DNA of 5,234 bases from Deltaproteobacteria bacterium (GCA_016935875.1 JAFGQD010000016.1:1-5234), one strand, 5' to 3'. Positions 1 to 5,234 are shown, numbered from the stretch's first letter. Translations and numbers: made by a program. Notes: generated by a model from the letters alone, not told the origin.

Positions 1-267
1 ATGAAACCCAAGATCATGCTCTTCGATGAACCCACATCGGCGCTGGATCCCGAGATGATCGGAGAGGTCCTCGACGTCATGATAAAACTGGCGAAGGAGG
101 GGATCACCATGATCGTGGTCACACACGAGATGGGTTTTGCCCGAGAAGTGGCGGACCGGGTTATATTCATGGATTACGGGGCGATCATAGAGGAAGGAAC
201 GCCCGAACACTTCTTTAAGAATCCCACCCAGGAACGTACCAAGCTATTCCTTAATCAAATCCTTTAA
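1..267 (+). CDS. Amino-acid ABC transporter ATP-binding protein, C-terminal part (5' truncated)
   Basis: This is the last 88 residues of an ABC-transporter ATPase that powers solute import at the cytoplasmic membrane. Seen: Walker B IMLFDE at residues 5-10 with catalytic Glu10, the D-loop SALD at 13-16, the switch histidine His42 in VVTHEM, and a C-terminal IIEEGTPEHFF stretch. This combination (PTSALDPEM, THEMGFAREVADRVIFMD, EGTPEHFF) is typical of the polar amino-acid uptake ATPases (GlnQ/HisP/ArtP-like). The Walker A and the LSGGQ signature lie outside the window. The ATG at position 1 is therefore almost certainly an internal methionine and not the start; the family is usually about 240-250 residues. 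Permease and binding-protein genes are not visible, so the exact substrate cannot be given. The stop TAA overlaps the stop of the convergent VWA gene, and no intrinsic terminator is seen after it. Confidence 0.93.
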   Translation: MKPKIMLFDEPTSALDPEMIGEVLDVMIKLAKEGITMIVVTHEMGFAREVADRVIFMDYGAIIEEGTPEHFFKNPTQERTKLFLNQIL

Positions 268-1457
268 TTTCGTGACATCAGGTGGCTGACGGCACTGTCC
301 AGTCCGTCCAGCGTAAGCCCAAACATGGGGAATACCTTCTGTATAATATCAGTGGTCCACGTGTTCGCCCATGTATATTTGGAATTCGGATTGAGCCAGA
401 CACAGTGCCGAAAAGTTTGAGCAAGAAACTGGAGATTCTCAATGCTGGGTCTCCGTTTAGCTTCGCCAAAATAGATTGATCCCCCCTCAGCCATCAGTTC
501 ATACGGTGCCATGCTGGCATCACCCACGATGATGATCCTTGTCTCCGGGTCTTTCTTTACAAAATCTGTGATCAATTCCGGGTTACGGTATCTGGCCGCG
601 TCAGACCACACCCTGTCGTAGATGGTGTTATGAAAAAAATAGGTCTTGAGATCCTTGAATTGATTTCTGGTGTAATCAAAGAGTGTCTGCACCAGTGGAA
701 TATAGGGGTCCATGGACCAACCGCCGTTATCTATCAGCAGGATAACCTTCAGCCGGTCCGCGAGGCGACGATCAAAAATAATCTCTATCTCACCGGCATT
801 CCGCATGGTTTCATAAATCGTTTTTTGAATATTGACGACATCCATCGGTCCGGAAGGCACCATCCTGCGAAGCTTTTTCAATGCCTCTCCAATCTGTGAC
901 TGGGTCAGGGGACCTTCCTGGGAATAATCCTTATAGCGCCGGTCGAGGGCTACCTTTATGGCCGATCTGTTCCGCGAAGCCCCCCCAACGCGCATCCCTC
1001 CGGGATGATAACCGGAATGTCCCACGGGCGAGGTTCCACCGGTGCCTATCCACTTTTTGCCGCCATGATGGGCCTCGGTCTGGTCTTTGAGGCGATCGAG
1101 AAAATATTTTTCCAGCTCTTCCGGGGTAAGTTTGCTCAGTTCTTTTTCATCGACGTCGAGGGCGGCGGCGACAGCGGCCGGATTTTTCAACCACTCCTTC
1201 AGGAGCATCTTCGCCATCTCGTCAAGTTCTACGTCTTCGAGCTCAGGCAGTTCCACACCTTTGAAGTGGTACGCGAACACCTGATCATACACATCGAAAT
1301 ATCGCTCACTCTTGACTAATATTGAACGGGCAATGATGTAGAAGCTATTCAGAGAACTGATCAGACCCGTACAAAGGGCTCGCTGGAGCCTGAGAAAAGA
1401 TGTGGGCGATACCGGGATACCATGTTCTCTTAGGTTATAGAAGAAACTGACAAACAA
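264..1457 (-). CDS. CoxE-like VWA-domain protein, partner of the MoxR ATPase
   Basis: A 397-residue cytoplasmic protein with no signal peptide or membrane segment. It belongs to the conserved VWA-containing (CoxE-like) family encoded beside MoxR ATPases. Seen: an N-terminal helical region (1-60, FFYNLREHGIPVSPTSFL), an acidic helical stretch (68-125), a Gly/His-rich conserved segment (132-160, with WIGTGGTSPVGHSGYHPGG), and a VWA domain from about 235 with beta-strand VILLID and a MIDAS-position motif DNGGWSM at 243-249. VGDASMAPYEL at 311-321 and a conserved tail with WLNP and FPMFGLTLDGL follow. The MIDAS lacks the classical DxSxS spacing, so metal binding may be altered or lost. The start is TTG at 1455-1457, supported by AGGAGA seven bases upstream and by a family-like N-terminus; the next in-frame Met is residue 81. 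It lies 36 bases after the MoxR gene, probably co-transcribed. By analogy with RavA/ViaA and CoxD/CoxE it would link the AAA+ ring to a client; the client is unknown. Confidence 0.9.
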   Translation of the reverse strand: MFVSFFYNLREHGIPVSPTSFLRLQRALCTGLISSLNSFYIIARSILVKSERYFDVYDQVFAYHFKGVELPELEDVELDEMAKMLLKEWLKNPAAVAAALDVDEKELSKLTPEELEKYFLDRLKDQTEAHHGGKKWIGTGGTSPVGHSGYHPGGMRVGGASRNRSAIKVALDRRYKDYSQEGPLTQSQIGEALKKLRRMVPSGPMDVVNIQKTIYETMRNAGEIEIIFDRRLADRLKVILLIDNGGWSMDPYIPLVQTLFDYTRNQFKDLKTYFFHNTIYDRVWSDAARYRNPELITDFVKKDPETRIIIVGDASMAPYELMAEGGSIYFGEAKRRPSIENLQFLAQTFRHCVWLNPNSKYTWANTWTTDIIQKVFPMFGLTLDGLDSAVSHLMSRN

Positions 1458-1464
1458 GATACTT

Positions 1465-1470
1465 TCTCCT
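1465..1470 (-). promoter_or_regulatory. Ribosome binding site deciding the TTG start of the VWA gene
   Basis: On the minus strand AGGAGA is followed after seven bases (AAGTATC) by TTG. This is a near-ideal Shine-Dalgarno arrangement. No ATG or GTG competes near it, so it fixes an unusual TTG start for the VWA gene. Confidence 0.75.
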
Positions 1471-1493
1471 GTAGGGCTGTCGTATGGCTTCCT

Positions 1494-2342
1494 CTACCGG
1501 CGATGCCGTGCAATCAAGCCGTTTGCCACTTTCATATCCGGGCTTTTCTTGTAAAGTACTCCAAGGTACGGTATATCGCCCCTCTCGAGAATCGACAGTT
1601 TGAAATCAGGATCGGCCTTCAGTGCCCGTATCCAATTTATGAGTTCTCTGGTGGCAGGTTTTTTCTCTATGCCTTCCAGTTTCCGCAAACTATAAAAGGT
1701 CTTGATGCAGGCATCGGTTGTCTCCCTTCCCAGATCGGGAAAGTGGACACCGATAATCATACGCATGGTATCCTCTCCCGGAAAGGCAATATGATGGAAA
1801 TTGCACCGTCCGAGGAAGGGATCGGAGAGGTCTTTCTTGGCGTTTGAGGTAATGATGATGACAGGGCGATGTTTCGCGGAGATGGTTTTGTCTATCTCCA
1901 TAATATCAAATTCCATCTGATCCAGGACATCCAGCATATCATCCTGAAAATCCGTGTCGGCCTTGTCGATTTCGTCAATGAGAAGTACCGTTTTTGTATC
2001 CGCGACAAATGCCTGCCCGATCTTCCCCATTTTTATATACTCTCCGATATTGCTGACATCCCTGCTGGAATCTCCGAATCGACTGTCGTTAAGACGGGTC
2101 AGCGTATCGTACTGATACAGGGCATCCACCAGTTTCATGCTTGATTTGACATTCAGGACAATCAGGGGCATGCTGAGGCTCTCCGCGATAGCGTAAGCCA
2201 ACATGGTCTTGCCCGTTCCCGGTTCTCCCTTGAGGAGAAGAGGCATCTCCAGTGCCATCGAGACATTCACAATTTCGGCAAGCTCATCATCCAGAACGTA
2301 CCTGTCGGCGCCCTGGAATTTGCTAAAGTTATTTTGAGGCAT
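1494..2342 (-). CDS. MoxR-family AAA+ ATPase
   Basis: A 282-residue MoxR-type AAA+ ATPase. Seen: Walker A GEPGTGKT at 39-46; the family-specific block VKSSMKLVDALYQYDTLTRLND at about 65-86; Walker B VLLIDEIDKAD at 119-129 with Asp123-Glu124; sensor 1 ITSNA with Asn167; the arginine-finger-like FLGRCNF with Arg179; and a sensor 2-like KPATRELINW around Arg232. The whole polypeptide is full length for the family and all nucleotide-handling motifs are intact, so an active ATPase is expected. MoxR proteins form hexameric rings that remodel or activate partner complexes, and the partner is usually a VWA protein encoded next door, as here. The ATG is preceded by GGGGGAGG with four bases of spacing, which is strong but close. 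It is separated from trmO upstream by 179 bases and may have its own promoter. The specific target complex cannot be deduced; no CO dehydrogenase or methanol dehydrogenase genes are in view. Confidence 0.93.
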   Translation of the reverse strand: MPQNNFSKFQGADRYVLDDELAEIVNVSMALEMPLLLKGEPGTGKTMLAYAIAESLSMPLIVLNVKSSMKLVDALYQYDTLTRLNDSRFGDSSRDVSNIGEYIKMGKIGQAFVADTKTVLLIDEIDKADTDFQDDMLDVLDQMEFDIMEIDKTISAKHRPVIIITSNAKKDLSDPFLGRCNFHHIAFPGEDTMRMIIGVHFPDLGRETTDACIKTFYSLRKLEGIEKKPATRELINWIRALKADPDFKLSILERGDIPYLGVLYKKSPDMKVANGLIARHRR

Positions 2343-2521
2343 AATTCCTCCCCCTTTTGTGAGGATATATTATCTGAGTGGAGGGTTCGAGAAACACCCC
2401 CCCGAAGTCTTTCTCTCAGGCCATAACGGAGGTGGTTCATATCAGAACATATCGGAAGATGCAAATAAAATGACAAACCCGCCGTGAAGAACAACCATAA
2501 CCTCCTGCTGTTACTATACAT
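2343..2521 (-). other. 179-base spacer between trmO and the MoxR gene
   Basis: No convincing gene is present. Read on the minus strand, it contains an orphan AGGAGG (2501-2506) whose GGAGGT can pair with an ACCTCC 66 bases downstream (2428-2433). It also holds a short inverted repeat GTTC-N6-GAAC near 2433-2446, and an AT-rich GATAATATAT (about 2364-2373) that could be the -10 of a MoxR promoter, although no good -35 lies in front of it. No intrinsic terminator with a T-tract is visible after trmO. Whether the MoxR/VWA pair is a separate transcription unit is undecided. Confidence 0.4.
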
Positions 2522-3070
2522 TTATCTTTTCTTAAAATCCCTGCGTCCCAGGATTTCCGCCGCATCATCCTCTATAGCATCCTGCCATCCGGACCGTACG
2601 TTCTCGCGCACGTCAAAACGTCTCGAGTATGGTTTTATATCGATCAGGGGGGTGCCGTCCAATATATCAACATCCTCTACCCGCAGGATATTGTCCCTGA
2701 CGGACAATAATCTGACAATGCTGATACCCAAAGGATTCGGTCTGCATGGGGCGCGAGTTGCGAACAGGCCACGCTCTGTATCTTCGAGATAGGGTTTGAG
2801 GATAAGCCGTACCTCTTTACACTTATGGAAATAGTAGAGAAGATAGATATGGGAAAATCCATCCAGATCCAGCAGCCCTTCGGAATACTCCGGTTTGACC
2901 GTTACCGTCCCCTTTACACCCCTCGCAAAGACGGGCTGGATCGGTGTCTTGGAAGGGTCCGTATGCGGCGTGTGTATGATTCCAACAGGCCGGATGATGA
3001 ACTCCTCCTTTTCGTCATCACTGGAACGGACTAATCGGGTGTCCGGAATATGTTCGCTGTTATTGCCCAT
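2522..3070 (-). CDS. trmO: tRNA (N6-threonylcarbamoyladenosine37-N6)-methyltransferase TrmO (TsaA-like), short form
   Basis: A 182-residue TsaA/TrmO beta-barrel methyltransferase. The characterised E. coli enzyme uses S-adenosylmethionine to methylate t6A at position 37 of ACY-reading threonine tRNAs, tuning decoding. Seen: the opening strand FIIRPVGIIHTPH at 24-36, GFSHIYLLYYF at 71-81, the signature GLFATRAPCRPNPLGIS at 101-117, and DILDGTPLIDIKPY at 135-148. A charged tail follows. The E. coli protein is about 235 residues with an extra C-terminal domain; this one is the single-domain form, so the tRNA specificity may differ and the function is transferred by family. The first 23 residues precede the conserved core. 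ATG 3068-3070 is the only in-frame start between the typA stop and the core, but the best Shine-Dalgarno sits 18 bases upstream. It starts 22 bases after typA, so it is probably in the same operon. Confidence 0.88.
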   Translation of the reverse strand: MGNNSEHIPDTRLVRSSDDEKEEFIIRPVGIIHTPHTDPSKTPIQPVFARGVKGTVTVKPEYSEGLLDLDGFSHIYLLYYFHKCKEVRLILKPYLEDTERGLFATRAPCRPNPLGISIVRLLSVRDNILRVEDVDILDGTPLIDIKPYSRRFDVRENVRSGWQDAIEDDAAEILGRRDFKKR

Positions 3071-3088
3071 GTGTTTATCCGATGCAAG

Positions 3089-3094
3089 CTCCTT
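3089..3094 (-). promoter_or_regulatory. Distant Shine-Dalgarno of trmO overlapping the typA stop
   Basis: AAGGAG on the minus strand begins inside the typA stop codon TAA (3093-3095) and lies 18 bases before the trmO ATG. This is longer than the usual 5-10. No start codon lies at a better distance in frame. The overlap with the stop suggests translational coupling: a ribosome ending typA could re-initiate on trmO. Confidence 0.45.
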
Positions 3095-4880
3095 ATTTGC
3101 TGAACAGTTCCATCTTGCGCAGGCGGATACTCTTTGGCGTCACTTCGATAAGTTCATCTTCAGAGATAAATTCTATCGACTGATCCAGTGAGAGGCGTCT
3201 CGGCGGTCGCAGGGTTACCGTGGCATCTGATGTGGCACTGCGCATATTCGTCAGATGTTTTTCCTTGGTGATATTTACATTCAAATCACCAGGTCTGTTT
3301 CGCTCGCCGATAATCATGCCGCCGTATACGTCCGTTCCGGTTTCAACACAGAGTTCTCCCCGATCCTCCATGGCAAGGCTCGCGTAGGGCGTGACCCTGC
3401 CGGCCCTGTCGGCGACCAGTGACCCGTTCGCTCGCTGTGGTATCGGGCCGAACCATGGCCCGTATCCTTCAAAGAGCGTATTCATCACACCCGCACCTTT
3501 TGTATCAGTCAGAAAGTGGGTCCTAAAGCCGATTAATCCCCTCGACGGTATGATAAACTCGAGCTTTGCGCGTCCGCTGCCCTTGTTGATCAGATTCGTC
3601 ATACGTCCTTTCCGTTTGGAAATCACTTCCGTGATGATGCCGATAAATTCTTCAGGAATATCGATCAGAATCCGTTCGGTCGGTTCGAGGACTTTCCCGT
3701 TTTCCTCTTTTGTGATCACCTGCGGCTTGGATACCATGAACTCGTACCCTTCCCGGCGCATGGTTTCGATCAACACGGCCATCTGCAGTTCCCCCCGACC
3801 GCAGACTTCGAACATATCCTTTCGGGTCAGAAACTTGACTTCCAGTGCTACGTTTTTCAGGCTTTCTCTCTCAAGGCGGTCTTTCAGGTGTCGGGAGGTC
3901 AGAAACTTGCCTTCAGTGCCGGCTGTGGGGCTGTTATTGACGTAAAAGATCATCGAAACGGTCGGTTCATCAATATAAATGCGGGGGAGAGGGATTGGCC
4001 TTTCCTCGGAAGATATCGTATCACCGATTGCCACATGACCAACGCCTGAAAGAGCAATGATATCGCCGGATTCTACCCTGTCAACCGGCACCTTTTTTAA
4101 TCCATCGAACGTATAGAGAGCGGAAAATTTTATCCCCGCTGTCGTTTTTTCTGCTCCGCACAGGGAATAGTTCTTATTCATCTCCAGGACACCGTTCTCC
4201 AGGCGGCCGAGGGCAATCTGCCCGACGTAAGAATCATAGTCGAGATTTGTTATCAGAAACTGCGGGTTTTTGTCGTCGGTTGCCTGAGGCGCGGGGATAT
4301 AGGAGATGATTGCCTCGAAGAGCGGTCGCAAATTGATTGAGTCGTCACCCGGTTTTATATGGGCAACCCCGGTTTTGGCATTGGTGTACAGTATGGGAAA
4401 TTCTATTTGTTCTTCCGTCGCATCGAGGTCGATAAAAAGATCGTACACTTCATTGACAACTTCTTCTATTCTGGAATCGCTGCGATCGATTTTGTTGACG
4501 GCCACGATAACGGGTAACTTTTTGGCAAGTGCCTTCTTGACGACAAAACGGGTCTGCGGCAGGGGGCCTTCGCTGGCATCAACGAGCAGGAGCACTCCAT
4601 CGACCAGATTAAGGCTCCGTTCCACTTCCCCGCCGAAATCGACGTGACCGGGCGTATCAACGATGTTAATCTTGACATCGCCATACCAGACAGCCGTGTT
4701 TTTTGCCATGATGGTAATACCGCGCTCCCGTTCGAGATCCATTGAATCCATGATACGTTCTGCTACCTGCTGATTTTCTCTGAAAATACCACTCTGCCTG
4801 AGCATCCCGTCGACAAGAGTTGTCTTTCCGTGATCGACGTGGGCAATGATTGCGATATTTCTGATATGTTGTTTTTGCAT
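3093..4880 (-). CDS. typA: Ribosome-associated translational GTPase TypA/BipA
   Basis: TypA/BipA is an EF-G-like GTPase that binds the ribosome and assists large-subunit assembly and growth under stress, notably at low temperature. From the start used here it is 595 residues, close to the E. coli length of about 607. Seen: G1 AHVDHGKT 13-20, switch I ERGITI with Thr56, G3 DTPGH 75-79 with catalytic His79, G4 NKID 129-132, and a G5 reading TNAK (166-169) where SAK/SAL is usual. Next come the OB-type domain II (about 205-295), two EF-G-like alpha/beta domains (about 305-475), and the BipA-specific C-terminal domain (about 480-595) after KGAGVMNTLFEGYGPWFG. An in-frame ATG at 4899-4901 would add seven residues. 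I prefer ATG 4878-4880 because relatives start just before the RNIAIIAHVDHGKT block, a GGAG lies between the two ATGs, and the likely transcription start falls at about 4901. Leads a probable typA-trmO operon. Confidence 0.97.
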   Translation of the reverse strand: MQKQHIRNIAIIAHVDHGKTTLVDGMLRQSGIFRENQQVAERIMDSMDLERERGITIMAKNTAVWYGDVKINIVDTPGHVDFGGEVERSLNLVDGVLLLVDASEGPLPQTRFVVKKALAKKLPVIVAVNKIDRSDSRIEEVVNEVYDLFIDLDATEEQIEFPILYTNAKTGVAHIKPGDDSINLRPLFEAIISYIPAPQATDDKNPQFLITNLDYDSYVGQIALGRLENGVLEMNKNYSLCGAEKTTAGIKFSALYTFDGLKKVPVDRVESGDIIALSGVGHVAIGDTISSEERPIPLPRIYIDEPTVSMIFYVNNSPTAGTEGKFLTSRHLKDRLERESLKNVALEVKFLTRKDMFEVCGRGELQMAVLIETMRREGYEFMVSKPQVITKEENGKVLEPTERILIDIPEEFIGIITEVISKRKGRMTNLINKGSGRAKLEFIIPSRGLIGFRTHFLTDTKGAGVMNTLFEGYGPWFGPIPQRANGSLVADRAGRVTPYASLAMEDRGELCVETGTDVYGGMIIGERNRPGDLNVNITKEKHLTNMRSATSDATVTLRPPRRLSLDQSIEFISEDELIEVTPKSIRLRKMELFSK

Positions 4881-4907
4881 GCTTTTTATTTCACTCTCCA
4901 TGTAAAT

Positions 4908-4935
4908 AATATAAAACCCGGCTTGATCTGATCAA
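4908..4935 (-). promoter_or_regulatory. Probable sigma70-type promoter of typA-trmO
   Basis: On the minus strand a -35-like TTGATC (4930-4935) and a -10-like TATATT (4908-4913) are separated by 16 bases. The predicted transcription start is around 4901, which leaves about 20 bases of leader before the ATG at 4880. It is the only reasonable promoter match directly upstream of typA. The -35 matches only four of six consensus bases and lies within the palindrome at 4917-4942. Confidence 0.5.
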
Positions 4936-4942
4936 TGCCGGG
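4917..4942. repeat. Near-perfect palindrome in the typA promoter (operator or terminator-like)
   Basis: Arms CCCGGCTTGATC (4917-4928) and GATCAA-T-GCCGGG (4930-4942) are complementary over 12 bases around a single central T, with one extra T in the right arm. Read on the minus strand, the G+C stem is followed at once by TTTTATATTATTT, the form of an intrinsic terminator. Read on the plus strand it has no T-tract after it. It could be an operator covering the typA -35/-10 spacer, an attenuator or terminator for minus-strand transcripts arising in the csp leader region, or both. Confidence 0.7.
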
Positions 4943-5002
4943 CATCTACTTGTAGCAGAAACGGGGACGGAACGCCATGTATTTTTATTCGGGGAAAATA
5001 CC

Positions 5003-5030
5003 TTGACTTCCCTTTAAAATACTATATAGT
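5003..5030 (+). promoter_or_regulatory. Sigma70-type promoter of the cold-shock gene
   Basis: TTGACT (5003-5008) and TATAGT (5025-5030), each five of six matches to consensus, are spaced by 16 bases. An AT-rich run at 4979-5000 just upstream resembles an UP element, and a G+C-rich discriminator (GCCGCC) follows. The predicted transcript start is around 5036-5038. It faces the csp gene and is the best promoter match in the window. Confidence 0.7.
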
Positions 5031-5050
5031 GCCGCCGCTACAAAATGGGT

Positions 5051-5077
5051 ACCCCTCTAACAGATAGTTGGCAGGGT
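5051..5077 (+). other. Leader hairpin 1
   Basis: Outer pairs ACCC/GGGT and T-A enclose CTAAC/GTTGG with a five-base AGATA loop; C5055 and C5072 are single-base bulges, giving about ten pairs including one G-U. A CCGC (5035-5038) and GCGG (5078-5081) could extend the base of the stem, separated on the left side by unpaired bases. Confidence 0.45.
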
Positions 5078-5111
5078 GCGGTAAAGTTAGGATTAGAATA
5101 TTTTGAAGTAC

Positions 5112-5146
5112 GAAGCCGAACGGCCGAATGTTCAGCCTTCGGCTTC
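5112..5146 (+). other. Leader hairpin 2 (strong stem)
   Basis: GAAGCCGAA (5112-5120) pairs perfectly with TTCGGCTTC (5138-5146). Inside it GGC (5122-5124) pairs with GCC (5135-5137) around a ten-base loop, with C5121 bulged. The stem is followed by TTCTGCATG, a poor T-tract, so it is more likely a leader structure than an efficient terminator. It ends about 37 bases before the csp Shine-Dalgarno. Confidence 0.6.
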
Positions 5147-5200
5147 TTCTGCATGTAGGCAATCCGGCTTTAGAAAAATCAGGAAAGGAGGATTGTCACA

Positions 5201-5234
5201 ATGCATAACGGTACTGTAAAATGGTTCAATGAGA
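5201..5234 (+). CDS. Cold-shock protein, CspA family (3' truncated)
   Basis: Only the first 11 codons are present, reading MHNGTVKWFNE. This is the hallmark start of CspA-family proteins: the first beta-strand with GTVKWFN, whose Trp and Phe contact nucleic acid. Family members are about 65-70 residues forming a single OB-fold that binds single-stranded RNA or DNA and melts mRNA structure. The RNP1 (KGFGFI) and RNP2 motifs lie past the window edge. The start is secure: AAAGGAGG at 5184-5191 sits nine bases before the ATG. The gene is divergent from typA and has its own promoter and long leader. Which csp paralogue it is, and whether it is cold-induced, cannot be told from this fragment. Confidence 0.92.
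   Translation, partial: MHNGTVKWFNE

Larger units (their letters stand above)
5037..5200 (+). promoter_or_regulatory. Long structured 5' leader of the cold-shock mRNA
   Basis: If transcription starts near 5037, about 164 bases of untranslated leader precede the csp ATG. This is similar in length to the roughly 160-base leader of E. coli cspA, which acts as an RNA thermosensor, but no obvious sequence match to that leader or its cold box is seen. It holds two hairpins (5051-5077 and 5112-5146) and possible alternative pairings: CTAAC at 5057-5061 can pair with GTTGG at 5067-5071 or with GTTAG at 5086-5090. A role in temperature- or growth-dependent control of csp translation is inferred. Confidence 0.5.

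Noticed and set aside
289..309. Hairpin GACGG-C-ACT/AGT-CCGTC near the end of the VWA gene as a terminator for the ABC gene
   Set aside because: The stem is short with a bulge and no T-run follows on either strand; it lies within coding sequence.
630..1319. Plus-strand open frames opposite the VWA gene
   Set aside because: They are antisense shadows of a conserved protein, with low-complexity serine-rich or arbitrary translations and no start signals.
2433..2455. GAACATAT-containing inverted repeat as a LexA-type box
   Set aside because: Only one half resembles a Gram-positive-type LexA site; the second half does not match and the neighbouring genes are not damage-response genes.
2442..2498. 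18-codon minus-strand frame behind AGGAGG
   Set aside because: The ATG is only two bases after the Shine-Dalgarno, too close for normal initiation, and the peptide is very short with no support other than the AGGAGG.
2267..2521. 84-codon minus-strand reading frame starting directly after the trmO stop
   Set aside because: It overlaps the first 76 bases of the well-supported MoxR gene, has no recognisable family content, and no Shine-Dalgarno precedes its ATG at a suitable place.
3391..3945. 184-codon plus-strand open frame opposite typA
   Set aside because: It is fully inside typA on the other strand; the open frame follows from typA codon use and shows no family motif.
5112..5146. Leader hairpin 2 as an intrinsic terminator of a separate small RNA
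   Set aside because: The tract after the stem is TTCTGCATG, not a clear T-run, so strong termination is unlikely; a leader structure is the simpler reading.

Overview
The window comes from a bacterial chromosome of roughly balanced base composition. The MoxR-ATPase/VWA pair, the short TrmO and the style of TypA look most like an anaerobic deltaproteobacterium (Desulfobacterota, for example a Syntrophus-like lineage). That placement rests on remembered family resemblance and not on a search, so it is tentative. There are no rRNA or tRNA genes, no CRISPR array, no insertion sequence and no integration signature.

Layout: (1) Positions 1-267 (+) hold the C-terminal end of a polar amino-acid-type ABC transporter ATPase cut by the window edge. 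(2) A minus-strand block runs right to left: typA/bipA (ribosome-associated GTPase), trmO/tsaA (tRNA t6A37 methyltransferase) 22 bases behind it, a 179-base spacer, a MoxR-type AAA+ ATPase, and a CoxE-like VWA protein 36 bases further on. The VWA gene runs tail-to-tail into the ABC gene, and their stop codons overlap. (3) Positions 4881-5200 form a divergent control region with a probable typA promoter set in a long palindrome, and a well-matched sigma70-type promoter facing right. (4) From 5201 (+) the first 11 codons of a cold-shock protein gene (CspA family) are present, behind an unusually long, structured 5' leader.

How the genes may work together: TypA, TrmO and Csp all bear on translation (ribosome assembly and low-temperature growth, decoding accuracy, mRNA structure), so the typA/csp divergent region may be a shared cold or stress control point. 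The MoxR and VWA proteins almost certainly act together as an AAA+ remodelling ATPase and its VWA partner. Their client is unknown and nothing in the window identifies it.

The most worthwhile leads are the csp leader RNA with its alternative pairings, the palindrome inside the typA promoter, and the MoxR/VWA pair whose metal-site motif departs from the classical form. Most of the window is ordinary core-genome sequence.
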